Part shown: positions 1-7,662 of the stretch, piece after piece
Position numbering within the stretch: the stretch's first letter is position 1
How the letters are laid out: the number at the start of each line of letters is the position of its first letter
Source of the DNA: Chromohalobacter sarecensis
Lineage (GTDB): Bacteria > Pseudomonadota > Gammaproteobacteria > Pseudomonadales > Halomonadaceae
Direction of reading: 5' to 3'
Length of the DNA: 64,000 bases
Assembly: GCF_023061135.1 (NCBI RefSeq)
Contig: NZ_JAKGAN010000011.1
Location: 1 to 64,000, forward strand
The notes under the pieces: model-generated
What the model was told of the DNA's origin: nothing
The model's database searches: none
The model's input: the letters and a program-made list of their open reading frames with translations, nothing else
Position numbers and translations under genes: made by a program

Positions 1-387
1 AAATAAATTTAAGGATAATTCGGCGCGTTATGTAGAATTCGTGTGCCTGCTTCTTTTGCCGGTTTTCATCACCCATTTGGCGTTGCGGTGAGATGCGGAG
101 CCGTCGGTCAGGCACGCTATCGCTAAAGCCACTGCATATTGTGTTGATGCGGTAGTCCCATGCGTAGTGGTTATTTTTCGAGCCGTCTAAGCGGCCTTAG
201 AGATTCATACTAGGCGGGATGAGGTCTGTCAGCAAAGCGGATAAGGCGTCACTTATCGATGCAGTTCATGGTTTGGCGAATATTCCGATTATTGAGGAGT
301 CAGTTTGTGAGTATTAGCTTACTCGAAAAGCAACGGGTAGCTTGGGCTACCCGTTGTCGGTGGCGGTTGCTGCGCGGAGGCAAGGTT
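1..387. other. Left-edge region without a convincing complete gene
   Basis: This stretch is AT-richer than the rest of the window. A plus-strand frame is open from the left edge (codons from base 2) to a stop at 89-91. Its last residues read FVCLLLLPVFITHLALR, so it could be the 3' end of a gene or of a decayed transposase lying outside the window; I cannot identify it. The only other structure I see is the terminator hairpin at 331-356. The plus-strand frame at 259-693 mostly shadows the bactofilin gene. Confidence 0.4.
331..356 (-). terminator. Rho-independent terminator of the minus-strand bactofilin gene
   Basis: A perfect 10-bp stem (CAACGGGTAG / CTACCCGTTG) encloses a 6-base loop. On the minus strand the stem is followed by CTTTTC. 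It lies about 30 bases beyond the bactofilin stop codon. Confidence 0.7.
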
Positions 388-963
388 TCAAGATTTATCC
401 TCGTGATATATATCTTCCTCAGCGGGCGGCGTTGTCGCGTCGGCGTTATCAACATCATCCACCGCGTCTTCTTGGTCCTGGGCGTGATGAGGCGTCGACT
501 TGCCAACGTCTCCTTCAAATGCGGAGAGCAGGACTTCGTTCTCGGCGTCCATATCGATGCTGCCTTGGAAGACGGCGCCGTCTTCCAGCACCAGGCAAGG
601 GGTGATGATGGTGCCAACGATATATGCCGTATGATGGATAGAAATTTTGTGAGAGGCGATCAGTCGCCCTTCGACATGCCCTGCTACGTGTAGCGTTTGG
701 GCATAGATATCCCCTTCCACGCGGCCGGCATTGCCAATGCTGACCGTATTGCGCTTGAACTCTACGGTGCCCACTACTTGGCCATCGATAACCAGTTCTT
801 CCTCACCGATGACGTTACCTTTAATGCTGGTTTGGGCGCCGATGATAGCGGATCGCCCGGTCTTATCTCGTGGCACGTCCGCTTGGGTGGTGCTTTGGGG
901 TGAGGCGGGAGGCGGCACCGTATGGTCGGCAGGAACACTGTCGGGTTTGTGCTTGCTGAACAT
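388..963 (-). CDS. Bactofilin-type polymer-forming cytoskeletal protein
   Basis: A 191-residue protein with a central bactofilin (DUF583) domain at about residues 35-140. The domain is seen as repeating short beta-strand units (IIGAQTSIKGNV, LVIDGQVVG, VEGDIYAQTLHV, VEGRLIASHKISI), the right-handed beta-helix pattern of this family. Flexible tails flank it: a Pro/Ser/Thr-rich N-terminus and an acidic C-terminus. Bactofilins self-assemble into membrane-associated filaments that localise cell-wall or morphogenesis factors. I chose the start at MFSKHKPD because upstream residues look non-coding; an upstream start at 996 is possible. It is transcribed divergently from a second bactofilin-like gene and ends in its own terminator. 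No peptidase partner is visible. Confidence 0.8.
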   Translation of the reverse strand: MFSKHKPDSVPADHTVPPPASPQSTTQADVPRDKTGRSAIIGAQTSIKGNVIGEEELVIDGQVVGTVEFKRNTVSIGNAGRVEGDIYAQTLHVAGHVEGRLIASHKISIHHTAYIVGTIITPCLVLEDGAVFQGSIDMDAENEVLLSAFEGDVGKSTPHHAQDQEDAVDDVDNADATTPPAEEDIYHEDKS

Positions 964-1132
964 AGGGGAAGGTCCAAGTCGCGTGAGAAAAAACAATGGT
1001 ACCTGGAAATATTGCCTTGTCGGCTCGAGATCAAAAGGATGAGTAGCTGACGAAAAGGCCTGTTAGTCGTGTTTTCTCAGTGTGTAGAGACCTGCCTATA
1101 CTCGTACATTCTATACTGACCAAGGGGCAATT

Positions 1133-1678
1133 ATGGGGGGCGGGGATGTATTTTTCGTCTTGAGCTTGATAGCGCTCATCATCATTGTGCTGGACGGCAA
1201 GAGGCGTATCAAAAAGCGTACCTCCGCAGCCCAGCCGACTTCCTGGCGTCTGCAACAGCGTCAATCTCCCTCCAAAGAAGCCTCCAATCTGCCGAGTCAG
1301 TCGCAAAATCCAGCCAAGGTTGATTTACCGACGTCTCCACCGACAGAGACCCCCCAATGCTTGTCCGCGTCCGGCGGAAGCCTGATTGGTTCGACGCTGC
1401 GTATTGACGGTGATGTGAGTGCTCATGAAACGCTGGTCATTAGTGGCGCCGTCGTAGGCAACGTCACGGCCTGGGAACATTCTGTCATGGTTAACGAAGC
1501 GGGCAGCGTATCTCCGCGTATCGAGGCGCGTACGGTTTGCGTTGCCGGAAGTGTCATCGGCCAGCTCGTGGCCACGGATCAAGCCATCGTGCTCTCCAAT
1601 GCACGCGTAAGCGGCAGCATTGACGCAAAACGCCTGAAATGTGAAAGCGGAGCCTGGCTACAATCGACTGTCACATGA
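1133..1678 (+). CDS. Membrane-anchored bactofilin-like protein
   Basis: A 181-residue protein. Residues about 5-22 (VFFVLSLIALIIIVL) form one hydrophobic helix followed by the basic stretch KRRIKKR, giving an inside-facing anchor. A polar Pro/Ser/Gln-rich linker runs to about residue 78. A beta-helical bactofilin domain follows (GGSLIGSTLRIDGDV, LVISGAVVGNV, RTVCVAGSVIGQL, ARVSGSIDA) and runs nearly to the C-terminus. The ATG has a good AAGGGG ribosome site. It is divergent from the soluble bactofilin at 388-963 with about 170 bases between, so the two may be co-regulated and co-polymerise. The transmembrane segment is unusual, since most bactofilins attach through a short N-terminal peptide. 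Confidence 0.72.
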   Translation: MGGGDVFFVLSLIALIIIVLDGKRRIKKRTSAAQPTSWRLQQRQSPSKEASNLPSQSQNPAKVDLPTSPPTETPQCLSASGGSLIGSTLRIDGDVSAHETLVISGAVVGNVTAWEHSVMVNEAGSVSPRIEARTVCVAGSVIGQLVATDQAIVLSNARVSGSIDAKRLKCESGAWLQSTVT

Positions 1679-1756
1679 TGCTCTATCTGTAACCGCACAT
1701 ATCTGCCGTCGCTCAACGTTGCCGTCTTGTCGATACATTCGTGGAGTAGCCGTATT

Positions 1757-2875
1757 TCACGGCGCGAGCAGGTAGCCGCTGCGGTGGGCGTGGTGGCCGG
1801 CGACGTCGGCGACGATCATCCCGGCGGTGGCCATTCTGCGCTGGGTACGGGCGTAGAACATGCCGTCTTGCTCGGCACGCACGGGGTGTACGGCGTCACT
1901 GATGGGGTCGATGATCTCGGCGATCAGGTCGCCGCTTTTGACTTCTTCTCCCGGCGTGCGATGGAAGACCACGACGCCGCCCGCTGGGGCGCGCAGGAAG
2001 TCCATGGCGGCGAGCTCGGTAGCGGGATACGCCAGCGCGGGCAGCGGCGGCGCTTCGCCGTCGATCAGGGCGTGGTAGCGCATCCAGTCGAGAATCGCGT
2101 CGGCATCGCGTTCGGCGATGTCGCGGGCGACGTCCTGCTGGCCGCGCAGTTCGAGGGTGATCGACTGGCTGCCGTAGGGAATGGGATAGCGGTTGCCGAA
2201 GCGCTCGCGCAGTTGCTCCCAGACCAGGGTGAAGCATTCGTCGAACGAGCCGCCGCCGGAGTCGGTGGCGAGCATGCTGGCCTTGGCGCCGAAATAACGC
2301 GCCAGGGGCTCGAAGTCGGGCCATGCCGCCGGGGTGGTATAGAGATGCTCGACGGCGTGGAAATCGCAGTGCAAATCGAGGATGAAGTCCGCGTCGCAGG
2401 CCAGGCGTTGCTGCGTCAGGTGCAGGGACGCGTAGGCCGTGGTGGCCGGTTGTGCATCGAGGGCGGCAATGAAGCGCCGACGAATCTCGGCCCGGTTGTG
2501 CTCGGCATCCTGCGTTAGCGCGCTTTCCAGCCCTTCGGCGACAGTGTCGGTGACGTCGCGATAGCCTCGGTTGAAGTTGCTCACGCTTTCGAAGTCGTAG
2601 CGCCCCAGTGGAATGTCCATCAGTTGCTGGTCGAGCCCGATGGGGTTGGCGACCGGCACGACGATGACGTGGGCCTTGAGCTGTCCGGCCTCTTCCAGCG
2701 CTTTCAGGCGCTGCTTGAGTGTCCAGGCGACCAGCATGCCGGGTAGCTCGTCGGCATGCAGCGAACCCTGGATGTAGACACGCTTTTCCGCCTCGGCGGG
2801 GCCGAAGTGAAAACTCTCCAGGCTGCGCTGCGTGCCGGGAACCGGGCTCAACAAGGGATGCGTGCGATGCTGCAT
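1757..2875 (-). CDS. Succinylglutamate desuccinylase/aspartoacylase family amidohydrolase
   Basis: A 372-residue zinc hydrolase of the AstE/ASPA (M14-like) superfamily. Visible motifs are HxxE at His40-Glu43 (GSLHADELPG), the third metal ligand His169 in ILDLHCDFH, the NFNRGY segment near residue 100 (substrate-binding Asn/Arg), and a C-terminal beta-rich domain. Family members remove acyl groups from amino acids or related amides. The substrate is not set by sequence. It is the last gene of the minus-strand amino-acid ABC importer operon, behind a stem-loop that follows the binding-protein gene, so it probably processes the imported compound or its acyl derivative. The start has an ACGAGGA ribosome site. 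It is clearly distinct from astE at 6234. Confidence 0.82.
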   Translation of the reverse strand: MQHRTHPLLSPVPGTQRSLESFHFGPAEAEKRVYIQGSLHADELPGMLVAWTLKQRLKALEEAGQLKAHVIVVPVANPIGLDQQLMDIPLGRYDFESVSNFNRGYRDVTDTVAEGLESALTQDAEHNRAEIRRRFIAALDAQPATTAYASLHLTQQRLACDADFILDLHCDFHAVEHLYTTPAAWPDFEPLARYFGAKASMLATDSGGGSFDECFTLVWEQLRERFGNRYPIPYGSQSITLELRGQQDVARDIAERDADAILDWMRYHALIDGEAPPLPALAYPATELAAMDFLRAPAGGVVVFHRTPGEEVKSGDLIAEIIDPISDAVHPVRAEQDGMFYARTQRRMATAGMIVADVAGHHAHRSGYLLAP

Positions 2876-2892
2876 GAAGTGTCCTCGTAAAG

Positions 2893-2917
2893 GCCGGCGG
2901 TACGTTTTACCGCCGGC
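2893..2917 (-). promoter_or_regulatory. Intercistronic stem-loop after the binding-protein gene
   Basis: A perfect 10-bp stem (GCCGGCGGTA / TACCGCCGGC) with a 5-base loop lies 6 bases past the binding-protein stop and before the ribosome site of the aspartoacylase-like gene. No T-run follows directly in minus-strand orientation (CTTTACG). It looks like an mRNA-stabilising or partially terminating intercistronic hairpin, as is common after periplasmic binding-protein genes. Confidence 0.6.
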
Positions 2918-2923
2918 AATCGG

Positions 2924-3718
2924 TCATTGTTTGCCGACGGGCAGGGAGATGTCGTAGTCGAAGTATTGCTTCATCAGCTTTTCGTAGGTGCCGTCGGCAT
3001 AGACGTCGCGAATGGCCTGGTTGAATTCCTCGGCCAGTTCCCGGTCGCGTTTGCGAAACGCCATGGCAGCGCCTTTGCCGAAGATCGAGGTGGGCGTTTT
3101 GATGTTCTCACCGATTTTCTTGAAGTCGCTGTCGTCATCCTGGAAGTGAAAGGTATCCACGGCGAGGGGATAGTCCTCGAAGGACAAATCCAGGCGCCCG
3201 GAGATCAGGTCGTTGGCAACGTCCTGAGAGGATGAATAGCGGCGGATATCGAGGGTGTCGCCGTACATCTGCGTGACATAGCTATCGCGGATGGTGCCGC
3301 GCTGCACGCCGACGGATAGATCCTCAAGCGCTTCTTTGTCGTTGATGTCGATGTCGCGATCGCGGCGCGTGATCCAGACGCTGGGGGTGTTGTAGTAGGG
3401 GATCGAAAACAGCACCTGATTTTCACGCTCGGGGGTGATGGCCATCGAGGAGAGAATGGCGTCGTACTTGCGCGAAAGCAGGCCGGGGATGATGCCATCC
3501 CAGGATTGCTCGACCCAGGTGCACTCCAGATTGGCGCGCTTGCACAGTTCGTTGCCGAGATCGATCTCGAAACCTTCCAACTCACCGCCCGCGGTGCGGT
3601 AGACGAACGGTTCGTAGGGCACGTCGATGGCCAGACGTACTTCGTCGGTATCGCGTGCCTGAGCGGTGGCGGTCGTGATGACTACGCCCAGTAGGGTCAG
3701 CGCCAGGAGCTTTTTCAT
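2924..3718 (-). CDS. Amino-acid ABC transporter substrate-binding protein (lysine/arginine/ornithine/histidine class)
   Basis: A 264-residue periplasmic binding protein of family 3. A Sec signal peptide covers about residues 1-22 (MKKLLALTLLG...AQA). The mature protein has the expected pattern: LAIDVPYEPFVY, GFEIDLGNELCKRANLECTWVEQ, WDGIIPGLLSRKYDAILSSMAITPER and SVGVQRGT. This resembles HisJ/ArgT/ArtJ/AotJ proteins. The start is the ATG of MKKLL, with a GAGG ribosome site; the longer frame upstream lacks one. It sits between two permease genes and the aspartoacylase-like gene in one minus-strand operon. A basic amino acid (arginine, ornithine or lysine) is the likely ligand, supported by astE upstream, but this is inferred. 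Confidence 0.87.
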   Translation of the reverse strand: MKKLLALTLLGVVITTATAQARDTDEVRLAIDVPYEPFVYRTAGGELEGFEIDLGNELCKRANLECTWVEQSWDGIIPGLLSRKYDAILSSMAITPERENQVLFSIPYYNTPSVWITRRDRDIDINDKEALEDLSVGVQRGTIRDSYVTQMYGDTLDIRRYSSSQDVANDLISGRLDLSFEDYPLAVDTFHFQDDDSDFKKIGENIKTPTSIFGKGAAMAFRKRDRELAEEFNQAIRDVYADGTYEKLMKQYFDYDISLPVGKQ

Positions 3719-3756
3719 GGTAAACCTCATTGGAATATTGTTCGGCACGCCGGATG

Positions 3757-4488
3757 TCACCCATTAATCGGTTTGAGATGCGCCAGGAGTTTCTTTTCCA
3801 GATAGCGGAAGAGATACAGGATGGCGAAGGTCAGGCACAGGTAAATCGCCGCCACGAAGAGGAAGGCGTCGAAGGGCGCGTAGAAGCGTGCATAGACGAA
3901 TCGCGCCGCCCCGGTGAGGTCCATGATCGTGACCACGCTGGCGATGGCGCTGGCGTGGAGCATGAAGATTACCTCGTTACCGTAGGCCGGCAGGGCACGC
4001 CGGAAGGCGCTGGGCATGATGATGCGCCGCATCATTCGCGCGCGTGACATGCCATAGGCGCGTGCCGCTTCGATCTCGCCACGCGGTGTGGCCTTGATCG
4101 CGCCGTGGAAGATCTCGGTGGTATAGGCGGCGGTGTTGAGCGTGAAGGCGATCAACGCCGGATAGAAGGCGTCCTGGAGGACCGCCCAGAGGAAGGTGTC
4201 CTGAATGCCCTCGATGAACACCACGCCGTAATAGATCAGGTATAGCTGGATCAACAGCGGCGTGCCACGAAACACATAGGTGTAGAGGAAGATGGGCCAC
4301 TTGATCCACTTGCGCCGCGAGCCGCGCGCAATGGCCAGTGGCACCGCCAGCATCAAGCCGATGATGAGGGACAAGAACACCAGACGCACGGTGCTGCCCA
4401 GCCCATCGAGGTAGTAGCCCAGGGTGTCGGCCGTGAAGATACTGTTGTCCGCAAGTAGCTCGGTGAACCAGGCGTTTAGTTGTTCCAT
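3757..4488 (-). CDS. Amino-acid ABC transporter permease (HisM/ArtM-like)
   Basis: A 243-residue inner-membrane permease of the HisMQ type, with about five transmembrane helices. The cytoplasmic EAA loop reads GEIEAARAYGMSRARMMRRIIMPSAFRRALPAYGNEV, which contacts the ATPase. The GGGAGG ribosome site and 12-13 base overlap with the preceding permease gene (4476-5192) indicate translational coupling. It acts with the 4476 permease, the ATPase at 5215 and the binding protein at 2924. Confidence 0.88.
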   Translation of the reverse strand: MEQLNAWFTELLADNSIFTADTLGYYLDGLGSTVRLVFLSLIIGLMLAVPLAIARGSRRKWIKWPIFLYTYVFRGTPLLIQLYLIYYGVVFIEGIQDTFLWAVLQDAFYPALIAFTLNTAAYTTEIFHGAIKATPRGEIEAARAYGMSRARMMRRIIMPSAFRRALPAYGNEVIFMLHASAIASVVTIMDLTGAARFVYARFYAPFDAFLFVAAIYLCLTFAILYLFRYLEKKLLAHLKPING

Positions 4489-5192
4489 TCGTCTGCCTCC
4501 CCGAAACCGACGTTATAGTGTTTTTGCAGCCGCGCGACGATCCATTCCGAGACACTGGCGATCAACAGGTAGATTATCGCCACCGGAATCATGAACAGGA
4601 ACGGTTCGTGCGTGGCCTTGGTCGCTTCGGCGGCGATACGCACCATGTCGGAAAGGCCGATCACCGAGACCAGGGCGGTGGTCTTGAGCAGTACCATCCA
4701 GTTATTGCCCAGCCCGGGAAGGGCGTGACGCATCATCTGCGGAAACTGAATACGCCGGAAAATGAGCCGGCTGGACATCCCGTAGGCACGTCCGGCTTCG
4801 ATCTGTCCGTTTTCCACCGCGAGAAAGGCACCACGAAACGTCTCGCCCATGTAGGCGCCGAAGATGAAGCCGATAGTCACGACGCCGGCGATGAACTCGT
4901 TGATGTTGATGAAGATATCCACATCGAACTGGTAGTAGAGCCAGTCGGTGAACATGTTGACGCCTATCTGGCCGCCGAAGAACAGCAGCATCATCAAGAC
5001 GAGATCGGGCACCCCGCGAATGAGCGTGGTGTAGAGCGTGGCGATGCGATGGAACAGCCAGTGGCGAGACAGCTTGGCGCTGGCGGTGAGCAGGCCCAGG
5101 ATCAAGGCCAGCAGCAACGACAGCAAAGCGACTTCCACGGTGACCAGCGCGCCTTCGAGAAGCCGGGGGCCGTAGCCCTGCAGGTCGATCAT
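4476..5192 (-). CDS. Amino-acid ABC transporter permease (HisQ/ArtQ-like)
   Basis: A 238-residue inner-membrane permease with a HisMQ-type EAA loop (IEAGRAYGMSSRLIFRRIQFPQMMRHALPGLGN). Its hydrophobic profile matches its partner at 3757. The start ATG has a GGGAG ribosome site 8 bases upstream. Its 3' end overlaps the next permease gene by 13 bases. With that gene it forms the heterodimeric membrane channel of a polar-amino-acid uptake transporter. Confidence 0.88.
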   Translation of the reverse strand: MIDLQGYGPRLLEGALVTVEVALLSLLLALILGLLTASAKLSRHWLFHRIATLYTTLIRGVPDLVLMMLLFFGGQIGVNMFTDWLYYQFDVDIFININEFIAGVVTIGFIFGAYMGETFRGAFLAVENGQIEAGRAYGMSSRLIFRRIQFPQMMRHALPGLGNNWMVLLKTTALVSVIGLSDMVRIAAEATKATHEPFLFMIPVAIIYLLIASVSEWIVARLQKHYNVGFGEADEWNN

Positions 5193-5214
5193 GCGTTTTT
5201 CTCCCGTCGGGGCG

Positions 5215-5985
5215 TCAGTGCTTAGGCGCCAGGAACTGCTTGAGGCGATCCGACTGTGGATTGTCGAGGACCTCCTTCGGCGGACCGACTTCCTCGACCA
5301 TGCCCTGATGCAGGTAGATCACTTGCGAGGAGACGTCGCGGGCGAAGCTCATCTCGTGGGTCACCACGATCATGGTGCGGCCCTCTTCGGCGAGATCGCG
5401 CATGACCTTGAGCACGTCGCCGACGAGTTCGGGGTCGAGTGCCGAGGTCGGCTCGTCGAACAGCATCACTTCCGGGTCCATGGCCAAGGCGCGGGCGATG
5501 GCGCCGCGTTGCTGCTGGCCGCCGGACATCTGCGCCGGATAGTAGTCGGCGTGATCGAGCAGCCCCACGCGGTCGAGGAGTTGGCGCGCGTGTTCGATGG
5601 CGTCTCGCTTCGACTTGCCGAGCACGTGGATGGGCGCTTCGATGACGTTTTCCAGCAGCGTCATGTGGGCCCAGAGATTGAAGCTCTGGAACACCATCGA
5701 GAGCTTGGCGCGAATGCGCTCGACCTGCTTCCAGTCGACGGGCTCGCGGCCATGCCGAGTGGTTTTGAAGGCGATGTTTTCACCATGCACGATCAGCTCG
5801 CCTTCATTGGGTTGTTCGAGCAGGTTCATGCAGCGCAGAAAGGTACTCTTGCCGGAGCCGGAGGCGCCGATCAAGGTGATGACATCACCCTTGTGGGCCT
5901 TGAGAGAGAGCCCTTTGAGGACTTCGGTGTCACCGAAGCGCTTGGTGATGTCTCGCACTTCGAGGGGAATGGGCGTATCAGCCAT
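5215..5985 (-). CDS. Amino-acid ABC transporter ATP-binding protein (HisP/ArtP-like)
   Basis: A 256-residue ATPase. Walker A is GASGSGKST (about residues 40-48), followed by a Q-loop (MVFQSFNLWAHMT), the signature MSGGQQQR, Walker B VMLFDEPTSALD and the switch His in VVTHEM. The insert after Walker A (NLLEQPNEGELIVHGENI) is typical of the HisP/GlnQ class. I set the start at the ATG of MADTPI, 6 bases after GGAG; a TTG four codons upstream overlaps that ribosome site. It is the first gene of the four-gene importer operon, and the order ATPase, permease, permease, binding protein continues into the aspartoacylase-like gene. Confidence 0.92.
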   Translation of the reverse strand: MADTPIPLEVRDITKRFGDTEVLKGLSLKAHKGDVITLIGASGSGKSTFLRCMNLLEQPNEGELIVHGENIAFKTTRHGREPVDWKQVERIRAKLSMVFQSFNLWAHMTLLENVIEAPIHVLGKSKRDAIEHARQLLDRVGLLDHADYYPAQMSGGQQQRGAIARALAMDPEVMLFDEPTSALDPELVGDVLKVMRDLAEEGRTMIVVTHEMSFARDVSSQVIYLHQGMVEEVGPPKEVLDNPQSDRLKQFLAPKH

Positions 5986-6233
5986 GAAAAGCTCCAAACG
6001 TGGCGGTAAGTCACGGTCGGCACACCGGGCGGCGATGAAGAAGCCAGGGAGCGCGGTGTGGTGACCTGGGGCGGCTAGCGCGAAAAGGGAGCGATTCTAG
6101 CAGGCCGCGGGCGACCGAGCAGGCTCGATTTGGCGGCCGATGATACGACGTTTGTCGCATGGATGCGTCGTCTTGTGCATGAAGGTCGTCCTGTCGTTGT
6201 TGTCATTGAGTGTTGTGCGGAAATGCAAGAGCG

Positions 6234-7235
6234 TCATTTCGGTGGTGGGCACGCACGTACCAGCAGCGCCGCGCGCGCGCCGAGTTCCACCTGAGCATTG
6301 GGGAACACCACCGCCACCGGCGCCTCTTCGACGACGGTGTCGCCGGCTTGGCCATCATGCGCCAGCCGGGTGCCCACGGCGAACTCGGTGAAGTTGGGCG
6401 TTTCCTCGGAGAAGCACAGCGCGAAGTCCTGCGACTGACGCATCAGCTCGGTGACGACGCGGAAGAAACGCACCTCTTCGAGATTCCCCGAGGGTGTCTG
6501 ACGGCCCTCGAGCAATGCCTCGAGCAGTGTGCGCATCCCGGACAGCGCGTCGAGGTCGTTCTCTCCGAAGGGGCGCACCTTGCCGAGCTCCAGCGTGAAC
6601 GCCTGCGCCGCGTGATAATGCTTGGAATAATGCGAGAAGGTCCAGCTGTGGCGATGCTGATGCAAGGCCGCCTGCATGCCGGCGGCGGCCAGCCCATGCC
6701 ATTGCGCGGGATCGGTCTTGGCGTCGGCGAAGGGCTCGACGGCGAAGCGCGGGTAGCGGCTGTCGCGAATCGCGGTGTGCATGTCGTAGTGCACGTGGGG
6801 CAGGGCATGGCGTGCGAAGAAGGCGTCGACGACGGCCATCAGCTCGCGGGCGCGGTCGGGCTCGTCGCCTTCCAGGTCCAGGTCTCGCTGGAACAGGCGA
6901 TTGAGGTTGGTGGTGCAAAAACGCACGCCTTGTCGAATCGCCTCGAGGTTGCCGAGGATCACCAGCACCGGCGCGCCGAGCCTGAGCTGGCCGGCCTCGA
7001 GACGCGCCAGCCACGCGCCGACGAGCTCGATGGGCGCGGTCTCGTTGCCGTGGATGCCCGCCGAGACGACGCATGCCTGTGCCTCGGGGGCGAGCTCATC
7101 GGGAAGCAGTTCGAGCACGCCGGGCGCGTGCAGGCGATAACGCCCGCCGGGGACTTTTCCTTCGGGCCCTTCGCGTCCTTCGCGCGGCTCGACGGAGTCA
7201 GCGTCGAGACTCGAGGCGAGCCACTCGTCGAGCAT
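6234..7235 (-). CDS. Succinylglutamate desuccinylase (AstE)
   Basis: About 333 residues. It hydrolyses N-succinylglutamate to glutamate and succinate, the last step of the arginine succinyltransferase (AST) pathway. Zinc motif HxxE is at His62-Glu65 (GIHGNETAPIE) with His153 in HYDMHTAIR. The LGNLEAIRQGVRF, TNLNRLF and FTLELGKVRPFG blocks are diagnostic of AstE. No astA, astB or astD lies next to it, so it is detached from the rest of the pathway. The ATG lies two bases after the stop of a 23-codon frame (7238-7309), suggesting translational coupling; an in-frame TTG at 7241 is a weaker start. It precedes the amino-acid importer on the same strand with a 248-base gap, so a separate promoter is likely for the transporter. 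Confidence 0.88.
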   Translation of the reverse strand: MLDEWLASSLDADSVEPREGREGPEGKVPGGRYRLHAPGVLELLPDELAPEAQACVVSAGIHGNETAPIELVGAWLARLEAGQLRLGAPVLVILGNLEAIRQGVRFCTTNLNRLFQRDLDLEGDEPDRARELMAVVDAFFARHALPHVHYDMHTAIRDSRYPRFAVEPFADAKTDPAQWHGLAAAGMQAALHQHRHSWTFSHYSKHYHAAQAFTLELGKVRPFGENDLDALSGMRTLLEALLEGRQTPSGNLEEVRFFRVVTELMRQSQDFALCFSEETPNFTEFAVGTRLAHDGQAGDTVVEEAPVAVVFPNAQVELGARAALLVRACPPPK

Positions 7236-7237
7236 GT

Positions 7238-7309
7238 TCAACGCCCCGCGGAGCGCTCGCCGCGCACATCGGTGGATTCGTAGGGAACGAAGAATTCCTG
7301 GTTGGTCAT
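7238..7309 (-). CDS. 23-codon upstream reading frame in front of astE
   Basis: An ATG with an AAGAGG ribosome site opens a 23-residue frame beginning MTNQEFFVPYESTDV and ending in an arginine-containing RGERSAGR. Its TGA lies two bases before the astE ATG (TGAACATG). The arrangement fits a leader or coupling peptide for astE. It might instead be the truncated start of a former gene. I do not recognise the sequence. Confidence 0.4.
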   Translation of the reverse strand: MTNQEFFVPYESTDVRGERSAGR

Positions 7310-7662
7310 GTCGTGCGCCTCTTATGTTGTTGTGAGGTACGCGTTATTGCGAGGCCCGCCCCGTTTCAAGCTTCGTGCCGTTGCAAGCGTCGTGAGCGGA
7401 CGAGTCGTGGCTGCAAGTATTGCTAATACGGCATTAGTACCGTTGATGGCTCTACATTACGAGCCGTTCGCACGACCACAAGAGGGGAGGTCGGCGTAAT
7501 GAAAATGCCCGGTCTCATGATGAAAACCAGGTCGCTGGCGATAATCGACGATGTCTGGAGCAGACAGGCGGCTGGAGCAAGCGAGGCTTTCGTGAAGCGG
7601 TGTTTGGGCATATTATTATCCTGCTATTGATAACACGCTAAATAAAAGAGGATGGGTACATC
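7310..7662. other. Intergenic region between astE leader and oprB-like gene
   Basis: A 353-base divergent intergenic region holding the promoters for astE (minus) and the porin (plus). I see a small inverted repeat CTAAT-ACGGC-ATTAG at 7423-7437. A segment at about 7503-7533 (GCCCGGTCTCATGATG...) resembles the terminator hairpin found after the porin at 9017-9042. A 62-codon minus-strand frame at 7423-7611 has no coding character I trust. Confidence 0.4.

Noticed and set aside
1727-2518. Long plus-strand frame of 263 codons
   Set aside because: It is the antisense shadow of the aspartoacylase-like gene, whose zinc motifs are intact; the plus frame has no recognisable domain.
5191-6009. Plus-strand frame of 272 codons over the ABC ATPase
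   Set aside because: The minus strand has complete Walker A, signature and Walker B motifs. High GC keeps the opposite frame open.
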